A program made the position numbers and the translations under genes. From contig CAKMRJ010003334.1 in assembly GCA_928212115.1 (NCBI GenBank), forward strand, positions 41,817,803 through 41,881,802: a DNA stretch of 64,000 nucleotides, in the 5' to 3' direction. Shown piece after piece: positions 35,090 to 46,000 of the stretch (positions within the stretch are counted from its first letter, which is position 1; each line of letters starts with the position of its first letter). The notes beneath the pieces are model-generated. The model saw nothing but the letters and a program-made list of their open reading frames with translations. It was not told the origin of the DNA and did no database searches. Source of the stretch: Lactuca virosa. Lineage: Eukaryota > Streptophyta > Magnoliopsida > Asterales > Asteraceae.

Positions 35090-35865
35090 TGTTGGATTAG
35101 TGTCTAAGTCCATAACTATAATTGGTATGTACTTGACCCGACTCGGCATGGTCCATTTGGGTTGCATGGCATCGGAACATTTGGATAGACCGTTTATGAG
35201 GAAAAGACATTTTGTGACATATTAATATATTATAAGTTCTAATATATTAATATGAAATCATGTTATTTAATTAGTATTGATCAAGAATTAATTTGGACTT
35301 AATTTAGTGATCAAAAAGAGACTAATTAAATATATGGGGATTGATTGTGTAAATCATTCATTCTTATATATGTGGGCTTATGATCCAAGATTCCTTTATG
35401 TTGGGTTTAACCCATGTGGTGATCCATGGATACTCCATGGAGGTTAAAACCCATGGAGCATAAGGAATGGGTAAAGTCATGAGTTACATGGTGTAACCCT
35501 AATAGCCACACTATATAAGAACCCCTTTAGTTCAAGAAATTGGCACTAGTGATACATATTTTGAGGGCTAGCCGATTTGAACATGTATGTCTTCTTCTCA
35601 TGGTTATTCCAAGAGTTCATGATGTTGTGTGAACCATTTGAGGTGTCACACTTGGGGCACTAGGCTCTCAAGCTTCATGGAGTCAAGCAACAACAACAAG
35701 GTATGTATTCTATCTATTTTATTATCCTAGTATCAATGTTTTGGTATGCTAGTTAGGATAATACCTTGGATAATCATATTTGCATGTATAATAGAGAAAA
35801 CATAGATCCAAGGTATTTAGGGTTGCATGTACACTTAGGAGTGTTAGAATGCTCAAAACCCAACA
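35090..35865 (+). repeat. 3' LTR of Copia 2
   Basis: 776 bases, TATA box TATATAAG at 35512-35519, preceded by CCAAGTGGGAGAC. Confidence 0.93.
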
Positions 35866-35870
35866 CAAGA

Positions 35871-36118
35871 GCATATTTAATTAGTCATACTTTTGATCTC
35901 TAAATTAATTCTAAATTAATTATAGATCAACACTAATTAAATAATATGATTTTATATTAATATATTAGAACTTATAATATATTAATAAATCATAACTTAT
36001 ACTATTCTCAAAAGATTATCCGTAAATTGTTCGGGTGAAGTGCAACCCAAATGGACCATGCCGGGTCGGGTCAAGTACATACCAAATATAGTTATGGACT
36101 TAGACACTATCTCCAACA
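35871..36118 (-). repeat. 3' LTR of Copia 3, part 2
   Basis: Continues the LTR after Copia 2 and matches 42834-43086, ending at the polypurine tract side with CTCCAACA (minus-strand start TGTTGGAG). Confidence 0.88.
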
Positions 36119-36131
36119 GTCTCCCACTTGG

Positions 36132-36956
36132 ATAAGTCTAATAACTATAGTTGCAAGTATGACTTCAGGAACCGATCAGCAATCGTAGCTCTTAAAACTC
36201 TGTTGAACTATGAAGCGCCATTTTAGATAAGTGATCATATAATCCTCTGTTCTAGATATCAGCCGGACAAATACATGGAACATGGTCTTGCTTATTGTCC
36301 AACATTTGTTTCCCGATTTCTGATTTGTTTGACACAGAACTTAACTGAACACATCAATTTAGTTATGACCGGGCCCGATACATAGGTCAAAACAAAATCA
36401 TCGAGGGGCCCAGATATCGCTTCTAATCCTAGAAGGAACAGATAAACTTCGACTCATATGTTTGCTCTACTACTTGTTGAATTACACACAAAGGCACGGT
36501 TTATATCATCGAGTTACCAATGCGTTTTCGTGCAATCAATGCATAACCAACTCATAGGCAACAAATCATATCTCTAGGTTTGAAGACTTATATGATATTA
36601 CCGTCTCACGATCACTCGAGATAAATTCCATGAAGTGATACAAGTGAGCGTGGGTTGAATCCAATACTCAGAACTTATGAGCACTCATGAGTGAATGTAG
36701 CCCCGCTTTGTCTAACATCTTAGACCTCTACAAGCCAACCCATGACAGTCTTGATTCATATCTACTTCCAACATATGACCGACTGTGGAGAGTTTGAATA
36801 ATATGATATAAACCATAACATAATTATTCTGGAAGTCAAAACATGCAAAAAGAAATAATAGTAAACGATTGACAAGAGATAGCAACACTTTACTCATAAA
36901 TAACAGCTTTTATTTATCATCAAATGTCAATTACATTTTACAAATTTCAAGATTAT
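36132..36956 (-). other. 3' non-coding region of Copia 3
   Basis: About 825 bases between pol and the polypurine tract. The same region is kept in Copia 1 (about 15350-16070) and Copia 2 (about 34330-35077), with shared 'ccacagtcggtcatatgttgg', 'gcacgaaaacgcatt' and 'aaacgtgcctttgtgt'. Its retention in elements that lost pol suggests a cis-acting role (inference). Confidence 0.65.
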
Positions 36957-38111
36957 CTAACTACTAAAACTAATATCATCCTTCAGCCCTATGCTCCGAG
37001 CATGCTGGAGATGCTTAGCCCGAGTCAGTCCCTTCGTGAGGGGATCTGCTGGGTTCTCATCCGATGATACCCTCTTTGCCACGAGGATTCCTTCTTCTAT
37101 TCGATGTCTGATGAAGTGATATTTTCTGTCAATGTGTCTGGATCTCCCATGATCTCTTGGTTCCTTGGCTAAGGCAACCGCACTATTGCTGTCACAGAAA
37201 ATCTCCATTGGCTCCTTTATAGCTGGTACAACTCCAAGGTCTCCGATGAAGTTCTTTAGCCATATAGCCTCCTTTGCGGCCTCGCTTGTTGCTATATACT
37301 CTGATTCACAAGTGGAATCAGCCACTGTCTCTTGCTTGGAACTTTTCCAAGTAATTGCCCCTCCGTTTAGAGTAAAGACCCAGCCCGACTGAGAGCGGAA
37401 ATTATCCCTGTCAGTCTGAAAGCTAGCATCACTGTACCCTACAACTCTCAAGTCCTCACTGCCACCGAGGGTAAGGACCCAGTCCTTAGTCCTCCGTAGG
37501 TACTTGAGGATATTCTTTACCGCAGTCCAGTGTGCCTTGCCAGGGTTCCCCTGATACCTGCTAACCATGCTCAAAGCAAAGGCTACATCAGGTCGAGTAC
37601 ATGTCATAGCATACATGATCGATCCTACAGCTGAAGCATAAGGTATTCGACTCATTTCTGCTATCTCAGCCTCAGTACTAGGGCTTTGTGTCTTACTCAA
37701 TCTGGCGTTACTCTGGATGGGTAACTCTCCTTTCTTGGAGTTATGCATGTTGAACCTTTTCAACACTTTGTCCACATAGGTGCTTTGACTAAGTCCAATT
37801 AGTCTTTTACTCCTGTTTCTCAAAATCCTTATCCCTAGGATATAGGCAGCTTCTCCAAGGTCCTTCATAGCGAAACACTTCCCAAGCCAGGACTTTACTT
37901 CCTGCAGGGTTGGGATGTCATTTCCTATGAGTAGTATGTCATCCACATACAGTACCAAAAAGCTGACTATACTCCCACTAGCCTTGATATAGACACAAGA
38001 TTCATCTTCACTCCTTGAAAAGCCAAATTCTTTGACTTTCTCATCAAAGCAAAGATTCCATCTGCGAGGTGCCTGTTTTAATCCATAAATGGATTTCTCG
38101 AGCTTACACAC
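36957..38111 (-). pseudogene. Copia 3 pol: reverse transcriptase C-terminal half and RNase H
   Basis: 384 codons, open to its natural stop. Begins in the RT domain (LEKSIYGLKQAPRRW). The catalytic YVDD motif (LYVDDILLIG) lies at about residues 55-64. RNase H follows, with acidic positions in GYSDASF, CESEYIA and FCDSNSAVAL and the conserved HIDRKYHFIR near the end. It overlaps the upstream frame by 34 bases. The join to the preceding pol segment requires a change of frame near 38105, so pol is not translatable in one piece. Confidence 0.9.
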
Positions 38112-39640
38112 TCTACTGGGTACTCTGTACTGACAAAACCCTCTGGCTGAACCATGTAAACATCTTCAGCCAACTTTCCATTAAGGAAAGCGGTTTTGAC
38201 ATCCATTTGCCATATTTCATAATCATGAAATGCAACAATGGCTAACAGAACCCTAATAGACTTAATCTTGGCCACTGGTGAAAAGGTCTCATCATAATCA
38301 ACTCCCGGAGTTTGAGAATAACCCTTTGCAACCAGTCGTGCCTTATAAGTGTGTACATTACCATCCATGTCGGTCTTCTTCTTGAAGATCCATTTGCACC
38401 CAACTATCTTACGATCAGGTACATTGTCAACCAAGTTCCAAACTTGATTGTCATACATGGACTGTATCTCGCTATCCATAGCCTCTTTCCATTTAGCAGC
38501 CTCAGGGCCTGCCATGGCTTCCGTGTAGCTGTTAGGCTCATCCAGATTTACCAGTGTGTTATCACTGATAAGTGTCTCACCTTCTGCAGTAATATGAAAA
38601 CCATAATAATGCTCAGGTGCATTCCTAACTCTGGTGGAACGCCTCAGAGGTATAGATTCTTCAGTCGGCTCAACAGGAGTTTCCTCCTCAGGTTGAGGGC
38701 TAGGGTTTGAGGTTCCTTCACCACTTGACTCTTGAATTTCCTCAAGGTCAATTTGCCTCCCACTGTCTCCTTGGCTCATGAATTCTCTCTCTCGAAAGAA
38801 TCCTCTTCTTGCTACAAAGACCACATTATCACTGGGTCTGTAGAAAATGTAACCAAAGGATTTCTGTGGGTAGCCGATGAAAATACACCTTTCGCTTCGG
38901 GGTTCGAGCTTATCGTGAGTCTCGCGTCTCACGAAAGCCTCGCAACCCCAAATCTTGATGTGGTCTAGATTGGGAACTTTTCCAGTCCACATCTCGTGAG
39001 GTGTTTTGGCAACCTTCTTTGTAGGGACTAGATTAAGGATATGGGCGGCAGTCTCTAAGGCATACCCCCAAAATGAGATTGGTAGCGAAGCTCGACTCAT
39101 CATGGAACGAACCATGTCCAACAAGGTCCGATTGCGCCTCTCAGCTACACCATTCAACTGTGGTGTCCTAGGAGGTGTCAATTGTGAGACAATCCCACAT
39201 TCCTTAAGATAGTCAAGGAACTCAGTACTAAGATACTCACCACCACGATCGGATCGAAGCATCTTAATGTTCCTGGCCAACTGATTCTCCACTTCTTGCT
39301 TAAACTCTTTGAATTTCTCAAAGGTTTCTGACTTATGCTTGATTAGGTAGACATATCCATATCTACTAAAATCATCAGTAAAAGTCACATAGAACCGATT
39401 AGCATCTCTTGTGGCGGTTCTGAAGGGTCCACACACATCCGTGTGTATGAGGTCCAACAAACCTTCACCCCTAGCACAAGTGCCAGTAAAAGGTGACTTT
39501 GTCATTTTACCAAGCAAACAAGATTCACAACTATCATCTGACTTTAGGTCAAATGACTCCAAGACTCCATCCTTTTGGAGTTGGCCTATGCGTTTCTTGC
39601 TTACATGTCCAAGACGACAATGCCATAAGATGCTTTATCT
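38078..39640 (-). pseudogene. Copia 3 pol: integrase and reverse transcriptase N-terminal half
   Basis: Open from 39562 to 38078, with the same frame traceable to about 39640 through the pre-integrase HCRLGH motif. The integrase core shows D-D-E in HTDVCGPF, RSDRGGEY and NGVAERRNRTL. A 'GYPQKSFGY' segment, then RT starts at WIFKKK with YKARLVAKGYSQ and DVKTAFLNG. It is separated from gag-protease by a stop and two apparent frame changes between 39680 and 39625, and from the RT C-terminus by one near 38105. Otherwise well preserved. Confidence 0.9.
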
Positions 39641-39677
39641 AAGCTAGTGGAAGAGTTAATACACAATACATTATTTC

Positions 39678-40994
39678 CTAGATTATATAAACAGATACAG
39701 TTTCATACACGCCATCACAAGGTAATGCTTTAAAATAAAGAACATTATTAAAGAAAGCATCAATACTACCATTATTATTATCAAAATAAAAGGTAAAACC
39801 TTGTTTATACAATGCATGAAAGGAAATAACATTTCTTGCCATTTCTGGCGAATAATAACATTTATTCAAATCTAATGTAAACCCACTATTTAGCACTAAG
39901 GAATAAACTCCTATCTTGGTGACAGGTGAAGCTTTCCTGTTTCCCATGATCAAGTTTATCTTTCCCTGCTCCACATTCTCACTTCTTTTTAGTCCCTGCA
40001 AATCACAACATATGTGAATACCACAACCTGTATCAAGGACCCAAGACTTAGAATGAGGTGAGTTATTAGACAATATAGTGTATATACCTGCATGGTTGGG
40101 TTTTACTTTCCCATCCTTCAAATCTTGCTGGTACTTTGGGCAGTTTCGCTTCCAGTGCGACTTTTCATGGCAATAGAAGCATTCAGCCTCATTAGGGTTA
40201 GCAGAAGGAGTGACAAAACCTTTCTTGGTTTTGCTTGAAGAGGAGCCTTCAAGGGTCTTACCCTTGGTACCCTTAGAAGGGTTCTTTCTCTTCTTCCTTT
40301 TGCCATGCCCGATTGCCAAGACATTGGCCGCAGTTGGAGTAGGAGTAGGAGTAGTAACAACCGACTTACCCTTTAGACCACTTTTGGCGGTCTTCAAGAG
40401 TCCTTGAAGTTTGCTGAGGGTGACTTCTTCCTTGTTCATGTGATATGTCATGCGAAATTGATCATAACACGATGGCAAGGAGTGCAAAATGATGTCTATT
40501 GCTAACTCCTCAGGGAAGTTCACATTCAGCTTCAGTAAACGGTCCACATACCTTTGCATTTTCTGCATGTGGCCCGTGATGGGTTCACCATCCTTCATTC
40601 GGGTTGTTATCATGGAGGAGATTATTTCATATCGCTCTTGACGAGCACTTTGATGGTAGCGGTCCATCAAGTCCTGGTGCATCTCAAAAGGATAATAGTC
40701 CTCATAGGACTTTTGGAGCTCGGCTGTCATGGTGGCCATCATGATGCATGCCACTTTTGTAGCATCTCTTTCATGTACCTCATATTCAGCAAGCTCTTCA
40801 GGAGTAGCAGTTGGCTCGGGTACCTTCAGCTCCTTGTCGAGAACATATTCTTTGTTCTCATACCGAGTGACCATCCTGATGTTTCTGATCCAATCTGTAA
40901 AGTTGGACCCATCAAAGATGACTCTCCCACAAAGATTCATGAGAGAGAAGGAGCTAGTAGGGTTTGAGCCAGAAGCATTGTTATTGGAAGACAT
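39678..40994 (-). CDS. Copia 3 gag-protease (438 aa)
   Basis: Starts MSSNNNASGSNPTSSFSLMN at 40994, just after the leader. Residues about 20-210 are the Gag N-terminal region (DGSNFTDWIRNIR, HMQKMQRYVDRL). A basic linker (GKRKKRKNPSKGTKGK) precedes the CCHC knuckle CFYCHEKSHWKRNC at about 271-284, then the aspartic protease active site (VLDTGCGIHI, about 318-327). The frame ends at a TAG shortly after the protease, where a small indel has broken the normal continuation into integrase. It could still give a Gag-protease protein. No other gag in the window is intact. Confidence 0.88.
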   Translation of the reverse strand: MSSNNNASGSNPTSSFSLMNLCGRVIFDGSNFTDWIRNIRMVTRYENKEYVLDKELKVPEPTATPEELAEYEVHERDATKVACIMMATMTAELQKSYEDYYPFEMHQDLMDRYHQSARQERYEIISSMITTRMKDGEPITGHMQKMQRYVDRLLKLNVNFPEELAIDIILHSLPSCYDQFRMTYHMNKEEVTLSKLQGLLKTAKSGLKGKSVVTTPTPTPTAANVLAIGHGKRKKRKNPSKGTKGKTLEGSSSSKTKKGFVTPSANPNEAECFYCHEKSHWKRNCPKYQQDLKDGKVKPNHAGIYTILSNNSPHSKSWVLDTGCGIHICCDLQGLKRSENVEQGKINLIMGNRKASPVTKIGVYSLVLNSGFTLDLNKCYYSPEMARNVISFHALYKQGFTFYFDNNNGSIDAFFNNVLYFKALPCDGVYETVSVYII

Positions 40995-41078
40995 CTGAAA
41001 AGAAGAGGGAATAGATTAGATTAGATATAGAGATAGTCCTTAACAAAACACCCAAATGTAATATTAAGGCTAGGACCC

Positions 41079-41780
41079 AACACAATATTTTATAACTTAG
41101 AAGAGGGATGCCGTAATCTAAGCTATAAGATATTTGAAGGTAGGTGAATGACGATTCACCAATTTCCACCATGAAAAACGAAATATTTAATTAGGTTTTA
41201 ATTGGTTTAGAAACTCCTAGATTCTTTGAGATTCATTGAACTTTCTTCAATGGCATGTTTCAATCTCGAGTGTGCCCTTCAAGTTTTGTGACTGGGATGC
41301 CGAGGATCACAAAACAAGGTGTGAAGTAACCATGCAAATTACTTGGTACCCTTAATGTATTACCCCTCAATCGATGTGCCGGTTAACCACACACGCTCCA
41401 TCGATACTATGATAAACATTAAGTCACCCTTTACCTACCTTGTAAGTTCAAGTTAGTGTGCCGGTTAACCACACACGCTCCACTAACGACTTAAACAAAG
41501 TGTAAAGTGTAATTTCATGGATTAGCACCTTATTCACATTTTCCTAAAATAACTAAGATTGGGAATTCAATAAAGTTTAGTTACTTTAGTATTATCATTA
41601 TACTTTTAATGAGAATTTATAAGTCCTTGTCCTACCCGTTCGGCTAACGACCCTCCACCGATCAAGGAAGCGGTGGGTGAGAGTGGACAACCATTAAGTT
41701 GCCATTTTATAGGCAACAACCTTATACCCCCCTTATAGACCGGCTTCGTGAATGAGGCGTACTAGCGGTAAGACGATTTG
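41079..41780 (-). promoter_or_regulatory. Structured leader of Copia 3 (conserved hairpin modules)
   Basis: In sense order (right to left): GTTGCC/GGCAAC (41698-41717); CCACCG/CGGTGG (about 41655-41676); GGTTAACC module with arms GTTAGTG/CACTAAC (41452-41487); second module with arms ATCGATG/CATCGAT (41370-41405); TTTTGTGA/TCACAAAA with loop GGCATCCC (41284-41314); GGTGAAT/ATTCACC (41143-41160); and a long AT stem closed by CTTAGA/TCTAAG with loop TTACGGCATCCC (41083-41136). The last stem has A-T where Copia 1 and the left arm of Copia 2 have G-C. Confidence 0.7.
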
Positions 41781-42247
41781 ATCTTATACATATATAAATA
41801 TTATTAAACTTATAATATTATAAAGTATAAGGGTTGAATTTTAACTTTTAAAATTCTAGGGGTTGGAACTAAAGTTTTTAATATGACTTTACATGTTCCA
41901 AAACTTGAGGGCAAGTTTTGTAAACTTTCAAAACTTTTCATTTCTCATAACTTATGAGTTAATGGTTATTAAAAATGAAGACTCTTCATTTTTTGTAACC
42001 TATGTGTTCTTTTAATGGTTATTTATAAATGTGACTTTTGGTTATCCATAACTTAAGAACTAGTTATGGACTCCATTAAAACACATAAAGATCAATAATT
42101 AATCTAATCAATTATTAGCACATAATTTCTATGATCTTCTAAACTCATATGTTTATGAATGTTCATATAAAAAATTTCAAGAATCGTAAGTACATATACA
42201 AAACTTGAAATTTTGATACGAGCTTTTGAACAAAACTTCGATTTTCA

Positions 42248-42249
<2 letters not shown>

Positions 42250-42280
<31 letters not shown>
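42250..42280. repeat. 31-base T run in the Copia 3 leader
   Basis: Poly-A in the sense of Copia 3. Copia 1 and 2 have no such run at this place, so it may be expanded or mis-assembled. Confidence 0.9.
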
Positions 42281-42282
<2 letters not shown>

Positions 42283-42320
42283 ATCAAGTATCAAATAAAC
42301 AAACATGGCTCTGATACCAC

Positions 42321-43086
42321 TGATGGGTTTTGAGCATTCTAACACTCCTATGGTGTACATGCAACCCTAGAACCTTGGATATATGTTTGACTATGATACA
42401 TGCAAATAATTATTTTTCCAAGGTTCTTATCCTATCTAGCATGGCATGGGGAACTTAAAATCAAATAAAACTAGTAGAATTACTTACCTTGTAGTAGTAG
42501 TTGATTGCTTGGAGTTTGAGAGCCTAGCACCAATAATGTGGATGCCTCAAATGGAAGTCACAAATCACCACAAACTTGGAAACTTGAGAGAATAGTCACA
42601 AACTTCTTGAAATCGGCCCTCTTGGTTTACATACATCAACTAGTGCAATTTCAAGAACCAAAGCCTCCTTTATATAGTGTGGTGGATTAGGGTTACATCC
42701 ATGTAAACCCTAATACCCATGTCTTTTCATTTCCATGAGATCCATGGGTTAAAGCTCCATGGAGTATCCATGGACTTTCCATGCAAGCCTAGCCCATTCC
42801 AAATAAGCATTAGCCCACACTATATAAATACAAGAGCCCATATTTAATTAGTCATACTTTTGATCTCTAAATTAATTCTAAATTAATTATAGATCAACAC
42901 TAATTAAATAATATGATTTTATATTAATATATTAGAACTTATAATATATTAATAAATCATAACTTATACTATTCTCAAAAGATTATCCGTAAATTGTTCG
43001 GGTGAAGTGCAACCCAAATGTACCATGCCGGGTCGGGTCAAGTACATACCAAAATATAGTTATGGACTTAGACACTATCTCCAACA
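42321..43086 (-). repeat. 5' LTR of Copia 3
   Basis: 766 bases, minus-strand start TGTTGGAGATAGTG, end ..ACCCATCA, followed by GTGGTATCAGAGCC (complement at 42307-42320). TATA box TATATAAA on the minus strand at 42669-42676. Confidence 0.92.
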
Positions 43087-43091
43087 TGATC

Positions 43092-46000
43092 TGATTTGCT
43101 TTCAGTTCAATCAGAGGGGCCAAAAGAAGGCCCATTGTCCTAGTTTAGTTGCGGCAGGACCGGTGTCAGCGCCCGCACCTGTGACATTGAGGATTACTGA
43201 CGGACGTCAGGGTTGGGAAGATCCGTCAGCGGCAAAGAGCAGGGTGTTCCAGCTGACTGTGGAGTAGGCGCGTGCAGCTCCTGACATTGTGACGGGTATG
43301 TATCTTCTCCTTATCTCCTTATTTATATCGAATTGTTGCTTATGTTTATGTGTTTTATTTTAGGATCGTTCCTCGTGAACTGTATCTCTGCCTTGGTATT
43401 ATTTGATTCTGGGGCTACCCGATCCTTTGTATCGCTCACGCTTAGCAAGCGATTTTCTGGGGCTCCAGGGGTGCTGGACTGTCCTCTTGATGTTGAGATT
43501 GCGGATGATTGGACCGTTCGGGTTGTGAGGGTTCATCGGGGGTGTACTCTTCAGTTGTTTGATGAGTAGTATTTGGTGGATTTAGTCCTCATTCCCCTGC
43601 GAGGGAATAAGGTTATCGTGGGCATGGGTTGGTTGAGCCCTAATGGGGCAGTGATCGACTGCGAGCAGCAGCTAGTTCGGATTTGGACCCCAAGTGGGGG
43701 AGGGTTGGTGATTCAGGGCGAGAGACCGCAACATGGGCCGATCTTGTGTTCAGCAACGAGGACTAGGCGTTACCTTCATCAGGGTTGCGTGGGTTATGTC
43801 GCCTATGTTATGGATACCCGAGATAAGGGTAAGGCGACCATGGATGATGAGTCGATCGTACGTGAGTATCCGGACGTGTTCCCGGAGGATTTGCTAAGGG
43901 TACCTCCGGAGAGGCAGGTGGAGTTCAAGATTGACCTAGTTCGAGGTGCGGATCCGATAGCCAAGACACCAAATCGGTTGGCTCCTCCCGAGATGCAGGA
44001 GTTGTCTACACAGCTATAGGAGCTTTTAGACAAGGGATTTATCAGTCCGAGCAGTTCGCCTTGGGGAGCCCCGATTCTGTTTGTGAAGATGAAGGACGGG
44101 TCTCCAAGATTGATGATCTTTTTTATCAGCTTCAGGGTGCATCTTGGTTCTCCAAGATAGATCTGCGATCGGGTTATCACCAGATGCGAGTCAGGGTTGA
44201 CGATGTGCAGAAGACAACTTTTCGGACTCGTTATGGTCATTACGAGTTTGTGGTGATGCCGATTGGGCTCACCAATGCTCCTATCGCGTTCATGGACCTC
44301 ATGAACCGGGTGTACAGACCGATGTTGGACCGGTCTGTGATAGTCTTTATCGATGATATTTTGGTTTATTCCAAGACTCAGGAGCAGCACGAGGAGCACC
44401 TGAGGGAAGTGCTAGAGACATCGAGGAGGGAGAGACTTTTGCAAATTTCTCCAAGTGCGAGTTTTGGTTGTGCGAGGTGCAGTTTTTGGGGGACCTTATC
44501 AATCAGAAGGGTATTCTGGTCGATGCGGCCAAGGTGGAGGCCGTGATACAGTGGGAGGTTCCGAAGTTTCCATTTGAGATTCGTAGTTTTCTTGGTTTGG
44601 CGAGTTATTATCGGATATTCATCCAGGATTTCTCTAAGATTGTTGTTCCATTGACCCGACTGGCCAAGAAGTCGGTGACATTTCGCTGGGGGCCTGAGCA
44701 GCAGGCAGCTTTCGAGACTCTTAGGCAGCGGTTGTGCGAGGCACCTATTCTGACCTTGCCGGAGGGTGTCGATGATTTTGTGGTTTATTGTGATGCTTCG
44801 ATAACAGGTTTGGGCACAGTATTGATGCAGCGGGGTCGCGTGATTGCTTACGATTCGAGGCAGCTGAAGCCTCATGAGGCGAACTACCCGACGCACAGTT
44901 TGGATTTGGGGGCCGTTGTTTTCTCCTTCAAGATTTGGTGGCGTTACCTCTATGGGGTTCGTTGTACCATTTACACGGATAACAAGAGCCTGAGGTATCT
45001 GATGGATCAGCCGAATTTGAACATGAGGCAGCGTCGTTGGTTGGATGTAGTAAAGGATTATGACTGTGAGATCCTTTACCACCCGGGAAAGGCCAATGTA
45101 GTGGTCGATGCCCTCAGCCGCAAGGCGGTCGCGGCTCCGATCAGGGATATATGTTTGAGGATGACACTGATTACTCCATTGCTGGAGCGGATCCGCGAGG
45201 CTCAGGTCGAGGCTATGAAGGACGAGCACCGGAAGAGTGAGCGCATTGTGGGTTAGGTGGCTTCCTTTGATTATGATAGTCGTGGATTATTGACCTTGCA
45301 TCGGAGAGTCTGGTTTCCTTACTTGGGAAGGCGTACGCCAGATGCTGATGGAGGAGGCCCACAAGTCGAGGTTCTCCATCCATCCTGGGGCGACGAAGAT
45401 GTTTAGGGATCTTCGTCCTGATTGCTGGTGGCCCTGCATGAAGAGGGACGTGGCATGGTACGTGGAACGGTGCTTGACCTGCAGGAAGGTCAAGACCGAA
45501 CATCAGGGACCTCACGGCAAGATGCAGCCGTTGGAGATCCCAGTGTGGAAATGAGAGGACATCACAATGGATTTTATCACAAAGCTTCCCAGGACCGCAC
45601 GTGGAGTGGATTCTATTTGGTTCATCGTGGATCGGTTGACCAAGAGCGCGTATTTCATCCCGATCCAAGAGAGTATATATGCTGAGAAGCCAGCCGAGAT
45701 TTATGTTCGCGAGGTCGTGGTACGTCATGGGATGTCGGTTTCGGTGGTGTCAGACTGAGATGTTCGTTTCACTTCCAGATTTTGGAAGCGATTTCATGAC
45801 GAGATGGGTACTCGTCTCCATTTCAATATAACCTTTCATCCTCAGACTGATGGACAGAGTAAGCGGACGATCCAGAATCTTGAGGATATGCTACGCGCGT
45901 GTGTATTGGACTTCGTTGGGATTTAGGATACGTATCTTCCGTTAGCGGAATTTTCGTATAACAACAACTATCACGCTAACATTGATCGACCTCCTTTCGA

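Larger units (their letters stand above)
28207..35865 (+). mobile_element. Copia 2: young non-autonomous Copia-type element
   Basis: 7659 bases with perfect TSD CAAGA (28202-28206 and 35866-35870), inserted in the 3' LTR of Copia 3. LTRs are 776 bases each (28207-28982 and 35090-35865). I see one mismatch between them (about 28611 versus 35494). Primer-binding site TGGTATCAGAGA starts at 28984. Polypurine tract CCAAGTGGGAGAC ends at 35089. The leader, gag remnant, central region and 3' region have the same order as Copia 1. No protease, integrase, RT or RNase H is present. Confidence 0.92.
27697..43086 (-). mobile_element. Copia 3: minus-strand Copia element with gag-pol, carrying Copia 2
   Basis: TSD TGATC (27692-27696 and 43087-43091), inserted in the zinc-knuckle region of gypsy B gag. 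The 5' LTR is at the right (42321-43086). Primer-binding site complement at about 42307-42319, structured leader to 40995, gag-protease, then integrase-RT-RNase H down to 36957, about 840 bases of 3' non-coding region, polypurine tract complement GTCTCCCACTTGG at 36119-36131, and the 3' LTR at 35871-36118 plus 27697-28206, split by Copia 2. Gene order protease-integrase-RT-RNase H is Copia type. Confidence 0.92.

Noticed and set aside
38312..38710. Plus-strand frame of 132 codons, and others at 37165-41000
   Set aside because: Antisense shadows of Copia 3 gag-pol.
44378..45229. 283-codon minus-strand frame
   Set aside because: Antisense shadow of the gypsy B RT/RNase H region.
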